Positions 1-12,179 of a stretch of DNA of 64,000 nt are shown piece after piece. Source of the DNA: Bicyclus anynana (lineage: Eukaryota > Arthropoda > Insecta > Lepidoptera > Nymphalidae); NCBI RefSeq assembly GCF_947172395.1, contig NC_069085.1, forward strand, positions 17,610,698-17,674,697, in the 5' to 3' direction. Every line of letters starts with the position of its first letter. Positions within the stretch are counted from its first letter, which is position 1. The notes under the pieces are model-generated. The model was not told where the DNA came from, searched no databases, and worked only from the letters and a program-made list of their open reading frames with translations. Made by a program: the position numbers and the translations under genes.

Positions 1-3000
1 GATTGATGAATGAAATGACAAGGACAATGTTTGAAAAGAAAAATAAAAATACAGAAGAAAAATTAAAAAGATAGCAAATGGTAAAAAAATAAAAACATGA
101 CATAATATGTGTCTGTGTAAATATAACATGACTTAAGTGTTAATTTTTTTTTTAATTTTAAATTTATTAATAAATAAAGCATAGCTTGGCGTAGGCTGTA
201 ACTGCACTAATCTTTCAAGGCTGATTCAAAAGGTAAAGACGAATAAGTGAGCTTTTAAGTCAGACAATCAGAAATATGCATTTTAATAACAAAGATCGAA
301 TCTTATGAGTAGTATTTGAAAAGTACATACTTACAAACGTACCTATATTTACTCATACGAGTCGAACGCCCTTTTTTGAAATCGAATCCTTTTGAATGAG
401 TCCTTTTGCGTCTAGATAAAACCTTGAGAATTTGTTAAACGGTACCTTTAAATCAAACTATGCATCTTCATAATATTTAATATCAACAAGATCGAACGAT
501 TAAATTCGAATTTTAAATATAAATAGGTATGTTCTTACCCACCGCGCAAAAAACTCGATATCGATAAATGTCAGACAAGTTGGTGATTTATTCGTGGAGG
601 CAACAGTTCTTTAGCTGTTTATCAGTTGGATCGGTTATTGTCGTATGTTCCGTCGCGTTATGAAGGGTGTCGGGTAATAAAGTTCAATAAAAACTATTCG
701 ACTCACAATATATAGACTTTGAGAATCGCTTACGTACCGTAAGATGGATGCACTTCATATTGGTACCGTGTGATCCTTACAAGTCATTAAATGGTTAAGT
801 GCTTTTTTATCGATAACGGTCTTATAAAATGTGTAAATATACTTAAGTGATAACATTTAGAGAGATATTATATATAACATTTGAGAGGTTTGAGTGTCCT
901 TTCTTACAGATAAATCACTAATTTTATATAAATCTTCAATTCTATAAAGAAAATGTGATTTTTTTAGTTGCAGGATATATTGAACACTATGAATTATTAA
1001 ACGTGAATCATTATAAAATCTACGCCAATAACACCACACAAAGAAGAAAGATTTTTTTGTTTGTTGAAAGCGTAACAATTTCCGAACACCGAAAAACTGT
1101 TTCACTAATAGAAAGATAGCCCAGCTAAGCGATAGACATTATCAGCAAGTAATATAGGCTATCCCCGAATTCCTAAGGAATCATAAACTATGTGAGTGAA
1201 ACCACGATTGGGGGGACTGATAGTATTTAACAAACCATTATAAAACTTGTAGAATTACGTGATCATTGATCATAACTATGTGCATTGGTATTTATAATCC
1301 GTATCGCAATCGACTCATTGATTTTCAAATATGGAATGAGAACTCAGAAGTGACATTGAATCTAAAACCAATACCAATACACACATAACTCGCAACCATA
1401 GAGTAGAACAGCATAAGCTCAACGCAACTATGTGCATTGGTGTTTATAGTTCGTATTAGATCGTGCCCCGATCCATCAAGCCTCGTTAACACGTTCACAT
1501 GCTTTGTTCTTTTTTCAAACCGGCCGGGAATAGTGTTGGGCCGTTTTTTTCTTAACAGATCGATTGTCGGTAGTAATTGGTATGGGAGTAGCCGATGTCG
1601 AACACGATGTTTGACGGTGAACCTCTAGTTAATTATTTTCGTGTCGTAGGCGTGCGCTGGAGATGCTATCCTTTATCGAGATAGTGTTGTAACAAAGATC
1701 ATTTGACGTAACCGTTCTGATGCAGCGGTTTTTTAAAGATCGCTACATTGATTCGCTCGCGACTTTGTAGATGGATACCCGTGTATCGGAATTTAATAAT
1801 AATTGACTATTGTAGTTGTGATTATAAGGCATTATAATTTTATTGTGCTATGAAATTTTATAATTTTATTAATTATCATTATTATGCATACGTATAGGTA
1901 TCTAAGAATAATACCGTTATTTTAAAATCGCTCATACACTTGTCAGCGAGAATGTCTCGCTTTAAATTTATATAAGTAGTTTCGAATACACTCATTATCA
2001 TACTACATCATACTCTATAAATACCTGCATCACATGAAGCAACACAAAAAGACACAAGCAACTTGGAGCACGATTCCGCTATTTTTCACTCGTCGTTGAA
2101 CTTTTCGTCTACTAGCTTTAGGATTAGGGAAGTCAAAATCAAAGTGTGACTAACAACAAAATCGCCATGGAAACGACCGATCTCACAGCACAGTAACTTT
2201 ACAGAACGCAGAGGCAACTTTACCTTAGGTGAAATTAGTTGACAATTAAATAAAGCGATGATCGTATATCAAATCCCTAATAATTTGCAGGAAATTTATT
2301 TTAATTACCTAAGTCGAACTGATAAACAGCTCTCAAACCGAGACCACGAAACGGAAACCGTGAATTTGTTCCCGCTCCGTCACGACTCACGAATTGGTAA
2401 TGTCTTGTTTCATTTTTCCCAGCTCACTATCTCGCATCTTTTGCGGAACGTTATCGCCGATCTTGTTCGTGGAATGTCGCGACCGTCGTCGAATTACGCA
2501 TTTTACGCACGCGAATTTCGTACAAACCGAGAACGAATCAAAGAACAACGCTATCGCAGAGTTCGCGATCGACATATTAATATTCGATAGACCCGACTCG
2601 ATGTTCTCGATTCATATAATTAAAATCGAGATCCGATCGCGATTGGACGCGGGATTCCGTCACGTCGTACGTCACAAGCGCCGCCCACTATTAACGCCTC
2701 CAGCGTTGCGCGTACGCAACTTTTACCGTTTATCGAATCGATATGTGCGTACCTACCTATCGTCCCATCATTAATTTTCTTTTTTTTTAATTGTTACAAA
2801 TTGTCGTTTGCGATTTTGATATCTTGCAGTTACAATTGTTATTGATACAAACAATAAAGAATGAGCGACGTACTATAAGTAGTTACATATGCCTAAAATA
2901 ATACAGAATTGTGGTAACTGCTTTTCAATACCAGCTTTTTACTAATAAAATAAAATAGTACGTTACTTGGATTTGAAAACAAAAATCACGTTTGTTTTGA

Positions 3001-4415
3001 CAGTATTTTCATTTCAGCTGGCCTATTCACTAATTTGGTCTTTGTTAAAACAACATAGGTATTGAAATGAACATCAAAAACTTAGAAATGTCATCTACCT
3101 ACTGTATGATATCCACGAAGGGTTGTCAATAGGCACCGGATTATCTGTTACATAAAATCTCAATTTCGTATATGTCAACTAACATACGCGAACGTTAGTG
3201 AAATAACCTGCAGGTTATGTTATATTTGGCAACGCTACTTACTTACTACGAGTCAAAGCGGAAACGCGTTGTTGTGGGTAGGTACTTAGTGTCAAACTGT
3301 CCCGACCATCTCATTCTTCTTTTCCCTTTTTTCCTTCTGAAATCATTTTGACTCCTGAAAACACGCTTCTGACTTCTGACAATGCATGTTTCCTAGTACA
3401 CGTGCAGTGTTAAGGCGACTGCGCGACCCGTTAAAGTCGCGCAGTCAGGCGACATTGCGTTGCGACATGTGAATTTCGTGTCGAGCGACAAATGTCCCCT
3501 AATGAAAATGCGGCTTCATGCATTGTATCAGGCAGATCATTTATAATTTTATAATTAGGACTAAGTATTAAGATGTCATTTATATTTATAGATGTAAAAA
3601 ATAATGTAATCGCCGCATTGCAACGACTTGCGGCACGGACGGCTTCAGTGTGCTCGTGGCGTTCGAGCCGTCCACATCTCTTGTTGTGTAATTCTTTATG
3701 GGTTACTTGGGATAGGCGGGGAGAGTGACTTGAGTGGAAAAGGGGAGTGTTTGTTAACTGTCAAACGATCCTTTAACCCTACACACAACGTTCACAAGTG
3801 CGTGACTTCACTCAAGGTCATTCTCTGCCATTCTAGGGTCTTATTTTGGTTACAGTTTGATTTTTTAGTTAAGCTGTCCTGACAAATATTCGACATTAGT
3901 TTTCTTATTTTTGTAATCACTTCTGAGTCCGCTAAAAAACATTTCTATCAGAAGTGGCACAGTGTTATAATGGAATCGCATGTGTTATTTTTTTTTAAAG
4001 CGGGGGTAGTTGGTCGCGCGCTGAGCGCGGGCGTATCGTCGCGTTTTGCATAGATTTAAAAAGTCGATAGTTATGCAAATGCGCTGGTGCCGTGTTTGCT
4101 TGTTTCTGAGTTACGGCGTAGACTCGCGCCTATCGGACCAGCGCACCAGAGGGCGTAGTCGCAGAGCTAGCGGGACGTTTACAATGGGTGCTTTAACGTG
4201 CTGCAAGACTTGTAATCTAGTCAAATAAATGGAAATGGCAATACTTGTGGGAAAAAAGTGTAGATACATTTTTTGTAGAGAATCGGATGATCTACAATTT
4301 TTGTCTGAACTATTTTTGCTGTAAAACTCACCGTTTAGGTAAAAACGCGAAAAACCTATTTTGCAAACTTTCACCATCAATATTTTTTTTGCACAAGGAG
4401 GATTAGTGGGAACTT
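1..4415. other. Gene-free AT-rich region upstream of ush
   Basis: No coding exon recognised on either strand. The only ORFs are short and unlike any family I know. It holds a decayed Helitron-like scrap near 1137-1215, a direct repeat at about 1274 and 1427 (aactatgtgcattggt), and a CpG-dense block at 2330-2760 listed separately. It could be intergenic or part of a long 5' intron of ush, since FOG-family genes often have distant first exons. Basis: seen in sequence; the intron reading is inference. Confidence 0.5.
2330..2760. promoter_or_regulatory. CpG-dense block, possible distal promoter or enhancer
   Basis: In otherwise AT-rich DNA this stretch is packed with CG dinucleotides (for example gcgatcgacat, tccgatcgcgattgg, cgtcgtacgtcac). 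Overlapping ORFs of 110 and 126 codons on the plus strand and 62 on the minus strand exist because CpG-rich DNA has few stops; none resembles a known protein. A first exon or promoter of ush or of an unseen upstream gene is possible, but no splice donor or initiator stands out. Low confidence. Confidence 0.2.
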
Positions 4416-4419
4416 TTCA

Positions 4420-4597
4420 CAATTCAATCTAAGATGGAAACAGGTTAACTTGTTAGGAGGAGGATGAAAATCCACACTCCTTTCGGTTTCTACACGGCAT
4501 CGTACCGGAACGCTAAATCACTTGGCGGTACGTCCTTGCCGATAGGGTGGTACTACCTAGCCTACTAACTAGCCACAGTTAAAGCCTCCCACCGTGG
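4420..4597 (-). repeat. SINE-B (tRNA-headed SINE), partial
   Basis: Shares the body of the family found at 9205, 42970, 47405, 52310 and 62125: the gttaggaggaggatgaaaat block, the tttcggtttctacacg block and the gcggtacgtc block in the same order. The tRNA-like head is missing here. It is oriented so that the family's sense strand is minus. Confidence 0.7.
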
Positions 4598-5024
4598 CGA
4601 TAGTAAAAAACAAACTCGTCAACTTTCAAGCACCTCATGAAAGCCTCACACCAGCTCCCGGCCCAATACGAGAATATGAACGTTCGCGATTGTGTGATTG
4701 TCGATCGCATGACCGGTAGGTACCTACATGTGAGGCGCTTTTTTCATGGAATTTATTTTTGCATACAAATTGTGAGGTGGCTTAGAGTTTATTTCCGCAA
4801 ATTGCCGGCTAGCGGCTAGCGGCTGGCGCTGCGGCTAAGTGACACTAATATTATAACCATTATAGCGTTGTGATCCACGCAATGCAATGCTTAGCCGTTA
4901 TTGTAATGCTAGCCACTCACCATCCAATAAATTTACGTGCCTGCAGCGCTAACGGCAGGACATCCGATAAAACTGATCATGTGCTGGTCGTGATGTGCGT
5001 GACCAACACACCACAACAACCCAA

Positions 5025-5140
5025 GAGTGTGCACAGTGGATATAACCTCTGCCTCCGACTTCGGAGAACGCAGGTTCGAATCCAGTCCGGGGCATTCAAC
5101 TTTTCAGTTACGTGCATTTCAAATAAATAAATAAATAAAT
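5025..5140 (+). repeat. SINE-A head fragment ending in AAAT repeats
   Basis: Carries the tRNA-like start of SINE-A (cagtggatataacctctgcc, then ggttcgaatcc, a polymerase III B-box-like sequence) and the following gcatttcaaataaataaa. The rest of the body is replaced by a short TAAA repeat, so this is a truncated copy. Confidence 0.7.
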
Positions 5141-5189
5141 ATACTTAAACAATACACATCACTATTTAGCCCCAAAGTAAGCATACAGA

Positions 5190-5402
5190 GTAGCCTGTGT
5201 TATGAGTGCTAAGATAGTTGATATTATAATATTAATATACAAGTATATACAACATATAAATACTTATATAATGTATAAATACACACAGACACTGGAAAAC
5301 ACCCATATGCTCATCACACAACTATTTTCCAGTTGTGGGAATCGAACCCACGGCCGTGGAAGCAGAAAGCAGGGTCACTTGCCACTGCGCCACGCGGCCG
5401 TC
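5190..5402 (-). repeat. tRNA-headed SINE, third family (SINE-D)
   Basis: On the minus strand it starts with ggccgcgtggcgcagtgg and continues to gtgggttcgattcccac, matching A-box and B-box spacing of a tRNA-derived polymerase III promoter. An AT-rich tail with repeated tatatttat motifs follows. A fragment of the same head occurs at 35725-35815. It is a retroposed element, not a functional tRNA gene. Confidence 0.7.
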
Positions 5403-5612
5403 AAATTAAGAATTTAAATATCACGTCTCTCAAGCGGTGAAGGAAAAACATCGTGAGGAAACCGGAGAATTTAATTAACTCTCTACGTGTGTGAAGTCTG
5501 CCAATCCGCATTGGGCCAGCGTGGTGACTATTAGCGTGACTTCTCTTATACTGATAGGAGACTCGTGCTCAGCAGTGAGCTAAATATGGGTTGATATGAT
5601 AATAATGAATGG
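5403..5612 (+). repeat. SINE-A body and 3' end
   Basis: Contains the SINE-A blocks in order: aatttaaatatcacg, ggtgaaggaaaaacatcgtg, gtgaagtctgccaatccgca, gggccagcgtggtg, gctcagcagtgagc and tatgggttgat. It ends in a short GATAAT run like the RTE-type tail of other copies. The head is absent; the adjacent tRNA head (5190-5402) is of another family and the opposite strand. Confidence 0.75.
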
Positions 5613-5754
5613 CTAGCTTATCAAAATACGTAACCCTAAAAATGTCTTAACACACAAGCTACTTTTCATCACGAAAAAATCCATGGTTCCCGAGGGATTT
5701 GTGAAAAACTGAATTCCACGCGGACGTAGTCACGAGCGTCCGGTAGTAAAATTT

Positions 5755-5945
5755 TAATCTATCTATCTATCTATCTATATATTATAAAGCTAAAGAGTTT
5801 GTTTAATTGAACGCGCTAATCTCAGGAACAACTAGCCCGATTAGAAAAATTCTTTCAGTGTTAGATAGCCCATTTATCGAGGAAGGCTACAGACTATATA
5901 TTATCCCCGTATTCCTAAGGGAACGGGAACCACGCGAGTGAAACG
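5755..5945 (+). mobile_element. Non-autonomous Helitron-like element, 3' truncated
   Basis: The body (attataaagctaaagag, gaacgcgctaatctcagg, gatagcccatttatcgagg, gggaaccacgcgagtgaaac) matches the complete copy at 10238-10437. The 5' end has merged with a TATC microsatellite, and the 3' hairpin and CTAG end are missing. Confidence 0.6.
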
Positions 5946-7489
5946 TCATTATATGGTTGGTGCTTATACAACCTAAGTAGGCAACGTTCCCTACTTTCCG
6001 TATCCACGTTTCGTCAGTCGAAAGCAAAAAGCAACCCTTTAATAAGCGGCGCAATCTCGCGCGAGATCTCTCGCTATGATTGATGTAGAATGCAACTTAA
6101 TATTCATAAGACGCGTTGCCACATGGAACTGACGGATCACGGAAAACTGATTGCCTCGCTGGAACGGATGCGGTATTACTAATAATCTTTTTAACATAAA
6201 AATGGAACTGACTACAAAGATTGACGTGTTTCAATTATTTAGATTTTAACACAAAATTACTAAACTCGTTTTAGTATTTTTCAAAATTGGTTAATTAATG
6301 ACGAAGTTACGAGGTAATAAACATTAAAAGAACATACGCGTCCCTCTTTTGAAGTCGGTAAAAATGAACGAGTCCTTGTTTTATTTTTAATTATTATTAG
6401 TAGACGCCTGCGACTTCGTTTGCATTGGATTTGTTTTAATTCATATATTTTTTAACTTATCTACACATCACAGTTTAGCAGTTTTCGTGTATCGGCTCAG
6501 TATAGTCTAGACGCTAGTTTAAAATTTAGGTAAGAATAAAATAGTTTAAATAGACTATTAAAACAATAAAACATTCGCCACCATTTTTTGTGATTTTTTT
6601 CTTTACAAGGATCTCAATAAAACAAAGCCTAAGCCATGTTCGAGCTTAAAATGTCTGCAAAAATCGTATGAAAAAAGGTCCATTGGTTGGAAGAAAACGG
6701 ACCTCAAAACAACAGTTGTTTTTTTTTATGTCATTAGCTCTAGAGCTGACTGGTCTTTAAAGTTTTGTGTACAGTAAACTAGCAGACACTCGTGGTTTCA
6801 CCCGCCAAATACATGTTACTTTTGTTACTTGGTGAAGATGTAGTTTTCTAATGCTAAAAGAGTTTTTAAAATAGTTTAAGTAGTTTTTAACCGAGTTAAA
6901 AAAAACGTTTCTATATTCGTCCGTACGAGTATATATATTTTTTTTTATTGAAACTCAAGAACTACCTTCTAATCGTTACGAACAAAAAACCAAATCATAT
7001 CTCTTTATAATTTTATTTTAGATGAATATTAATCAATGTTTTGATAACAATGTGTTGGGAGTTGGCACGAAAATAGGCCAACGGACTGGTATCGTTATTG
7101 TTTCATATTTATTTATTAAGATGTCTATGCTTATAAAACCGCATCCATTCTGAGTACTCCACTTAAGTTTTCCCACATCGATGTTTAGTTGAACTATTCG
7201 GTTGTAATTAAAAAGCAAAAGTCCTTCTAACGCACATGTGAGATCGGCCGATAAGGAGGAAATTAAAGTTTTTCCGCCACAGCGATACGAATACTTGCAC
7301 GGTAGGTATTACTTTGGCGTTATGCTAAATAACTTAAATGATTCATTTTATTATCTGCTAACGACCTAGCATTCTCTTTGGTAAATATTAATAGCAAAAA
7401 TAATTTTATATATGTAGGTATCTACTTATTTATATCATAGATGAGGAAGGCAAAGGATCTTGTGTGGCGCGCTCCGGCCTATGTCCAAT
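5946..7489. other. AT-rich non-coding DNA, nothing recognised
   Basis: No coding exon, RNA gene or repeat family that I can match elsewhere in the window. The longest ORF (61 codons, minus strand, near 7033-7218) has no recognisable motif. Confidence 0.5.
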
Positions 7490-7985
7490 GGGGACGAAGT
7501 AGGTTTGAATATATTGATTTTTATGATACATTCGGGTAAATAAGGTCAATGTTAACTAATTTATACATAAAAAGCAAAGATTGTCTGGATATTTGCAAAA
7601 TAAATAAGATTATAAAATTTCAAAATGTATTAAATTTTTTTATCGTAATTAGATGAAAATTCATACAGTTTTAGCTTCCTTACATTAAATGTGACACTTT
7701 TCAATAAATGAACTATAAACATAAACGCACAAATAACAAAGATATTAGAAATTTTGTTTGAATGCCCATACATACCTAACGATCAGCGAGCCAACGACGT
7801 CACTAAATCGTGCCATTTTGTATGGGGCGTTTTTCAGGGATCCGCGGCAGCGCCGCAAATCTGACCCTTTAAATGCCTGTAGCTCCGAAAGTAATGATCG
7901 CAGATACCCTGTTACTTTTACAAAATTGCTTTACTATTAGTATACTCTTAATTTATATACAATTTAAAAAACTGTCATCATCCCT
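7490..7985 (-). repeat. Unclassified interspersed repeat (TE-1), copy 1
   Basis: An inverted, clearly homologous copy lies at 40385-40775. Shared blocks include gatccctgaaaaacgcccca, ggtatctgngatcattactt, tgtttatagttca and aatcaatatattcaaacct. The two copies differ by substitutions and indels. No ORF, terminal inverted repeat or tRNA head was recognised, so its class is open. Inference: a non-autonomous transposon. Confidence 0.65.
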
Positions 7986-8009
7986 ATTGTCCAGCCGTGG
8001 ACGGATAGT

Positions 8010-8465
8010 TTTTTAGTTTTTGGAACGAAGTTCCTTATCGCGCGTTGCGAAAGGGAGCTAGACGGAAAAATTAAGACCCAAAGTTGTAACGACACTTTTT
8101 GCTATAGTTGTAAGCCGTGCGCGTGTCTGTGGCGTTTTTTTAGCCAGTTTCTTCATGTAAAGCTAAAGTAACAGTAAAAGTAGTAAGTAGTAAAGAAGAC
8201 TTTATTTTTCAGTGAATAAGACCGTCACTTTTGATTTATGACGTTACTTTGACTGTTACTTGAGATGAAGAAACTGGCCGTTAGTCTCTATCTCTCTCTT
8301 TCTCATATAAAGCAAGCCAGTTATTTTCGTTTCGCCTTTCTATTTCGCATTCAACGCAAATTTTGGAATGGGATAGGATGGGATGGGATGGGATGCGATA
8401 GCGATAACTTCGTTCCATCTGGGTGTCCTTTGACACCTCTCCAGTTTTTTAGTTATTCAATAACT
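8010..8465. repeat. Fold-back (MITE-like) element
   Basis: The outer ends are inverted: agttttttag and ggaacgaagtt at the left, aacttcgttcc and gttttttag at the right. An inner inverted pair (gccagtttcttcat near 8152, atgaagaaactggc near 8266) suggests a nested or multi-armed fold-back. Between the arms are short CT and GGGAT runs. No transposase is seen. Confidence 0.4.
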
Positions 8466-9204
8466 AAGTTTTAAATTATATAAAAACTGCGTCGATCGCT
8501 GTCAAACGCGTAAAATAAAGATTCAAATTTTAACTATCTTTGTTTTTTTCGTACTAAAAAGTGACCTTATAAACTATTAACGGACTAAAATTCTCGGTTT
8601 CGGTTTCGGCCGTAAAAAAATGTTTCAATTGGACTGTAGGATTAATTTGTAATGTGAGATTTAAGTACCTGTAGCTGCCTCCCCCAAAGTTAGAACCCTG
8701 GCCACGCTCATGGATTACCAGGTTCAGTAAAAACATTTACCTAAATTTCAGTTCATATGTAAGTGTTATCGGGTGACGTCACATCTAGATTTATACTATG
8801 AGGGCGAGGAAATGTTTATCTACCTTCGTGAGGCTAGTTTTTGCTCCACACTCCGCCTTTCTTGCTGAGGGTGGACAGTGATAAGCTACTTATGGCCCGA
8901 GTATAACTTATATCAAGAATAATTAATTAAAATATGTACGCTATAAGAACTAACTATATACATTGACTATCGGAAGCCCGCGACTTGGTCCGCCGCTAGA
9001 CCTTAATCCAGCCCTATCACAAAATACGTTCGATGTTCTACTTATAAATTACCTTTAATAACTGCTTTTCAATAGTACCTAACATACTGGTAGCTGCAAA
9101 AACAATAAAAGACTTATGACTAAATATGTGTATTTTTACCTTGATTTCTCCGTCATTTACTTATAGACCGTTTGGTTCGTACCGCGTTGAGTGATCATAC
9201 ATAT

Positions 9205-9418
9205 AAATTCATGAAGGTCTTGCTGGTGGGAGGCTTCGGCCGTGGCTAGTTACCCTACCAGAAAAAGACGTACCACCAAGCTATTTAGCATTCCGGTACA
9301 ATGTCGTGTAGAAACCGAAAGGGGTTTCATTCTACTCCTAACAAGTGAACTTCCATTTTAGATTGTATCATCACTTACCATCAGTTGGGATTGGCTAACT
9401 TGTCAAAGAATAAAAAAA
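9205..9418 (+). repeat. SINE-B, plus orientation, headless
   Basis: Same family as 62125-62442 but on the opposite strand: gtgggaggcttcggccgtgg, the reverse complement of the tttctacacgacat block, tcatcacttaccatca, and a 3' end in AAGAATAAAAAAA. The tRNA-like head is absent. Confidence 0.75.
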
Positions 9419-9554
9419 CATAGAAAGCATTTTATATATCTGTCCAGACTACTATACAAAAACAAGAAGCATAATTAAATTTCTCTATTCATGGCCACAC
9501 TATCCAGTATCCACTAGCCAGCGTTTGAGTGCAGGCAAAGAGCTAAACCATTAA

Positions 9555-9690
9555 AATATACAGCTTACAAATAGCGGCGTAACCCGATAGCGGAATCGAA
9601 CCCGCGATATGTAAATGTTGTCCGATCGTGACGCACGACGTCCGTCCTTTAGCAGACACTTGCACAGATCACTGCCACTGATAGACGAGC
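9555..9690 (-). repeat. tRNA-like SINE head, decayed
   Basis: On the minus strand gcgggttcgattccgc looks like a T-arm/B-box, preceded at about tRNA distance by a degenerate A-box. The acceptor stem does not pair convincingly, so I read it as a SINE relic rather than a tRNA gene. Confidence 0.4.
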
Positions 9691-10064
9691 GGGCTTTTTT
9701 TATCTGCAGCCACAATGCATGGTGACATTTCGCTTGCATTCTCTATGGTCGAAGATTCTATGTGGTCATTTTTACCTGACTGCAAGAAGGGTTATTTCTT
9801 CCAAACCGCAGAATGGATTTACGCAATTAAGATATTCATAGATATACTTGGATTATTAAGACAACTAAATAATCCAAGTAATAGGTAGGTGTAAGACTCG
9901 TGGTTATTTTTTTTTTAATATTACAATATGGGTATCAAATTCAAGAGCTCATCAAGAGGATTTCAAAATGGTATATCATGGCCTTAATAAAAAAAAACCT
10001 ACAATTAGAAAAACGTTATTTATTAATCGCTATACATAATATGCGAGGCGGATGGCTAGGTGCG

Positions 10065-10200
10065 AGCAGTCCCCCTAGTTAAGTGGCACGTCGATTCTCT
10101 TTCTACGATCGCTAACGCTTCGATAACTAGAAAGATGTATGGGAATGACATTTGCTATCGACACGTCACGTGATCAAGATCTGTCATTCCCAAAGTTAGG
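10065..10200. repeat. Palindromic MITE, partial copy
   Basis: Begins with the same cccctagt-then-gcacgtcgattctctttc end and carries the cgatcgctaacgcttcgata and gggaatgacatttgctatcg blocks of the intact fold-back element at 63077-63268. The second arm is missing or decayed. Confidence 0.65.
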
Positions 10201-10237
10201 CAGTCGGTTAACTTTCAGATTTAGACGAATGTTGGTA

Positions 10238-10437
10238 TCTATACTAATATTATAAAGCTGAAGAGTTTGTTTGTTTGTTTGATTGAACGCGCTAATCTCA
10301 GGAACTACAGGTCCGATTTGAAAAATTCTTTCAGTGTTAGATAGCCCATTTATCGAGGAAGGCTATAGGCTATATATTATCCCTGTATTCCTACGGGAAC
10401 GGGAACCACGCGGGTGAAACCGCGCGGCGTCAGCTAG
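10238..10437 (+). mobile_element. Non-autonomous Helitron-like element, complete (200 bp)
   Basis: Starts TCTATACTAATATTATAAAG and ends in a short CG-rich palindrome (ccgcgcgg) followed by cgtcagCTAG. The host bases at the ends are A and T, as expected for Helitron insertion between A and T. It has no terminal inverted repeats, target-site duplication or ORF. Near-complete relatives lie at 36518-36709 (+) and 52092-52285 (-). Assignment to Helitrons rests on the TC start, CTRR end and 3' hairpin. Confidence 0.75.
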
Positions 10438-11559
10438 TACAGTAATAAATGGGACCTTGATAAGAACATGGCTACGTTTTATCCCGAAAAAATCCATGGT
10501 TTCTGCGGGATGTGTAAAAAGCTAGAACTACCTACTCGTAGTCTGAAAATACTACTAATAATGGGTACGACAATAGACCAGCCGGCGTAGATAGAACCAC
10601 GACCTTTCAGTGATTAGTCCGACCCCTTTACCGTCTGTCTTTTATAGACAAATTAGTTAATAAATAGATTATCTCAATGAAATACGTATCAAGTTCCCAT
10701 CATACTTGCTTACCGAGCAATCAAACACTAGCTAGTAAAGATCAAGTTTAAGATAGAACTGTCAGTCTATTTTCATTATCAGCTTATTTTAATGCCCTAC
10801 TGCAAGGCCATACCCCCTTACAGGAGTAGGGAATTACAGCTTAGAGAAGTACCGCTGGTCCAATGCAGATAGGATAGGCAGATTACAGAGTAAAAAAATA
10901 TCATCTAGTCTCTATGTAGTGCATTAGCGCCACTAGATGGCGCTGTTTCAATTCCTTGGAAATTCCCGATTACGTTTACGAGATCGTCACAGTATGAAAA
11001 CATTGTACCTCCCACTAGGCACTCAGATGTTCATAATAACGTGCACTCTACGGAGGTGTAACACTGAGAGGAAAAACTCCATATTTCATAGAAAGAAAGA
11101 AAGATCTTTATTTTTAAGTAATGCCACATATCACATTAAATCTAAATTATATTATGGCTTAGCTGTCCACTCAAATAGTGGAGCACTAAAGAATTCTCTG
11201 TAATATGTGGAATAACCTAGAAAAAGGCCCCAACTCAGCATTATGCCGCATACTTTCAATAAAAAAAGTATGCAGCACTGATTTTCAGTTAGGACCCAGT
11301 TCAGGTGCCGCCACGCACACAGTTTACATGTAAACTATTAAATTATTATTAAGAACATAGCCAAGCTAATCAGTTGTACTTAGGACTTGTTATTCAAACT
11401 CGCATAGGCTAAGCACTGGACGAATGAGGCGTCGAAAGCTACGTTCCAGCAAATTGATGGCGGAACCCGATAGTAATGGTAAATGCCAGCTCAGATGCCG
11501 TGTCAGGCAGATTGCGCTAATGTTACCGCTGAGAGAGGCTAATTTTATTTACGTGAGAC

Positions 11560-11640
11560 CTGGATTGGCAAGCTTTCGCTAAGTTGTGAGCTTTATAGCC
11601 GAGAGGTCTCAGGTTCTATTCCCAACTCAGTGTGTTTTTT
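11560..11640 (+). repeat. tRNA-like SINE head
   Basis: gctttatagccgagaggtct followed by caggttctattcccaac resembles an A-box and B-box, then a T-rich run. The stems are incomplete, so it is a SINE relic rather than a tRNA gene. Confidence 0.4.
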
Positions 11641-11689
11641 TACATGAAATAGGCTTGCGTTTAACCACGATTATCTGATAGTAAGGGAC

Positions 11690-12172
11690 GTGATAGCCCA
11701 GTGGATATGACCTCTGCCCTAGATTCAGAGGTAGATCAGTCGACATCAGAACATGATCACATAACATATTATAAAACCTTAATACTGACGCAGACTATGG
11801 GCCTCATAAAAAGGCTCAGAGGCACACAACGAGCGATGGAACGAGCTATGCTCGGAGTGTCTCTGCGTGATCGAATCAGAAATGAGGAGATCCGTAGAAG
11901 AACCAAAGTCACCGACATAGCTCAACGAGTCGCGAAGCTCAAGTGGCGAGGCATGTAATTCGAAGAGTCGATGAACGTTGGTGTTCCAGGGTGCTGGAAT
12001 GGCGGCCCCGCACTAGAAAGCGCAGTGTTGGTCGACCTCCCACTACTGACGACATCAAGCGAGTCGCAGGGATTCGCTGGATGCAGGCGGCTCTGGATCA
12101 TAATGTTTGGAAGTCTCTACAAAAGGCCTATGGACGTCGGCTGATATGATGATGATGATGATGATGATGACT
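11690..12172 (+). mobile_element. SINE-A head joined to the 3' end of an RTE-like LINE
   Basis: 11690-11745 is a SINE-A tRNA-like head (gtgatagcccagtggatatg). From about 11780 the DNA encodes the C-terminal part of an RTE-type reverse transcriptase: QTMGLIKRLRGTQRAMERAM, then in another frame SRVLEWRPRTRKRSVGRP and DIKRVAGIRWMQAALDHNVW. The frame breaks near 11950, so it is dead. It ends in a GAT-repeat tail typical of RTE elements. The junction suggests a chimeric retroposon or a nested insertion. Confidence 0.7.
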
Positions 12173-12179
12173 GACACTT

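Noticed and set aside
2258..2774. Overlapping ORFs of 110 and 126 codons as a new gene
   Set aside because: They occur in a CpG-rich block where stops are rare, overlap each other and an antisense ORF, and show no motif, signal or family resemblance.
5320..5402. Genuine tRNA gene
   Set aside because: A-box and B-box are present, but the acceptor stem does not pair and a SINE tail follows. The same applies at 9555, 11560, 34020, 37150, 49225, 52540 and 62380.
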